Origin: Candidatus Nitrotoga sp. M5
GTDB lineage: Bacteria > Pseudomonadota > Gammaproteobacteria > Burkholderiales > Gallionellaceae
DNA length: 64,000 nt
Reading direction: 5' to 3'
NCBI RefSeq assembly: GCF_927904885.1
Contig: NZ_CAKMNW010000001.1
Span: 124,001-188,000 of the forward strand
The notes under the pieces are model-generated. The model had not been told where the DNA came from. It did not search any database and saw nothing but the letters and a program-made list of their open reading frames with translations. Made by a program: the position numbers and the translations under genes. This document shows, in pieces, positions 63,664-64,000 of the stretch (its first letter is position 1; every line of letters begins with the position of its first letter).

Positions 63664-64000
63664 ACCGACTGTATAATGACGACGACTTAACAAGTTTAAA
63701 ATTCTGTTATTTGAAACAATCGCCCACAAGCTGAATATAAGGACGATCACGTAAATAAAAACGGTTCAGACCTCGATTTGTATTTCATGGTAGTTCACGT
63801 CGAATTCAGACCGTGCATATCCGAAGTTGACCTGACTTCATTGAAATTTTTCAGCTGTGCCGCGAGAAATTTTCCATGTCCTGATTTACGCTGTTAAAAT
63901 TTGTATGACGATTATGTGCAAAGCATTTTGACGCTCGCCCCTAGTCTCATGTCCATTGCTTAAATTGCAGGAAATGAGGCATTCGTGCCACAATCCTGCG
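63664..64000. other. Intergenic end of the window
   Basis: I see no gene, hairpin or repeat I can support in the last 337 bases. Confidence 0.4.

Noticed and set aside
1..64000. tRNA, rRNA, CRISPR arrays and prophage
   Set aside because: I looked for cloverleaf ends, rRNA signatures, regularly spaced repeats and phage structural genes and found none I could support.

Overview
The window looks like a chromosomal segment of a betaproteobacterium. The evidence is gene order and protein character: serC-gyrA, ubiG-gph, miaA-mutL, a split pntAA/pntAB/pntB transhydrogenase, a single-polar-flagellum type flhB-flhA-flhF-fleN-fliA-motC-motD operon, recJ, and prfB with its programmed frameshift. A member of the Gallionellaceae/Nitrosomonadales is my best guess (inference only; no rRNA or other decisive marker is present).

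Layout. 1-18 kb is housekeeping: serC (partial), gyrA, ubiG, gph, two DUF genes that overlap tail to tail, a lipoprotein with an SH3-like domain, an HDOD protein, miaA, mutL, a giant flavin/iron-sulfur oxidoreductase resembling a fused NfnB-NfnA, and the proton-translocating transhydrogenase operon. 18-44 kb is an accessory region. It starts after bolA with a truncated integron integrase gene on the minus strand, a likely attI, and cassettes on the plus strand (FRG-domain protein; PLD-family nuclease with a PUA/EVE-like tail). An IS110/IS1111-type element sits in the attC of the second cassette. Further on are apeB, a yheT-like hydrolase, dbpA, three copies of a REP-associated tyrosine transposase (one intact, one frameshifted, one a fragment), a DUF4157 (eCIS cargo type) putative toxin, and a second run of gene cassettes with attC sites (RibD_C/DHFR-like, cupin, DJ-1/PfpI, GNAT). 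It also holds several broken genes (two oxidoreductases, parE, a dacB tail), a BNR/sialidase-like and outer-membrane protein pair, and an ankyrin protein. 44-64 kb returns to core genes: mobA, the flagellar/motor operon, recJ, an MgtC/DUF4010 membrane protein, prfB, a DUF3301 protein, a PAS-GGDEF-EAL signalling protein and a secreted protein.

Repeats tie the window together. I see two families of short non-autonomous elements with terminal inverted repeats: one of about 86-200 bp beginning CAGCCTGTCGGACTT and inserted at CTAG, the other of about 100-180 bp beginning GGGCACCTCTA with 4-bp target duplications. There is also a family of ends (GGGGTCAGAGTAACATTAA) bounding the RAYT genes and occurring alone, and a weaker REP-like family containing CTTAGTGGCATT. 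One of the last forms the truncation point of the integron integrase.

Functionally, the core blocks cover DNA topology/repair (gyrA, mutL, recJ), ubiquinone synthesis, pyridine-nucleotide balance (Nfn-like protein beside Pnt) and polar flagellar motility plus c-di-GMP control. The accessory block is best read as a decayed, dispersed integron cassette array carrying possible defence and stress functions.
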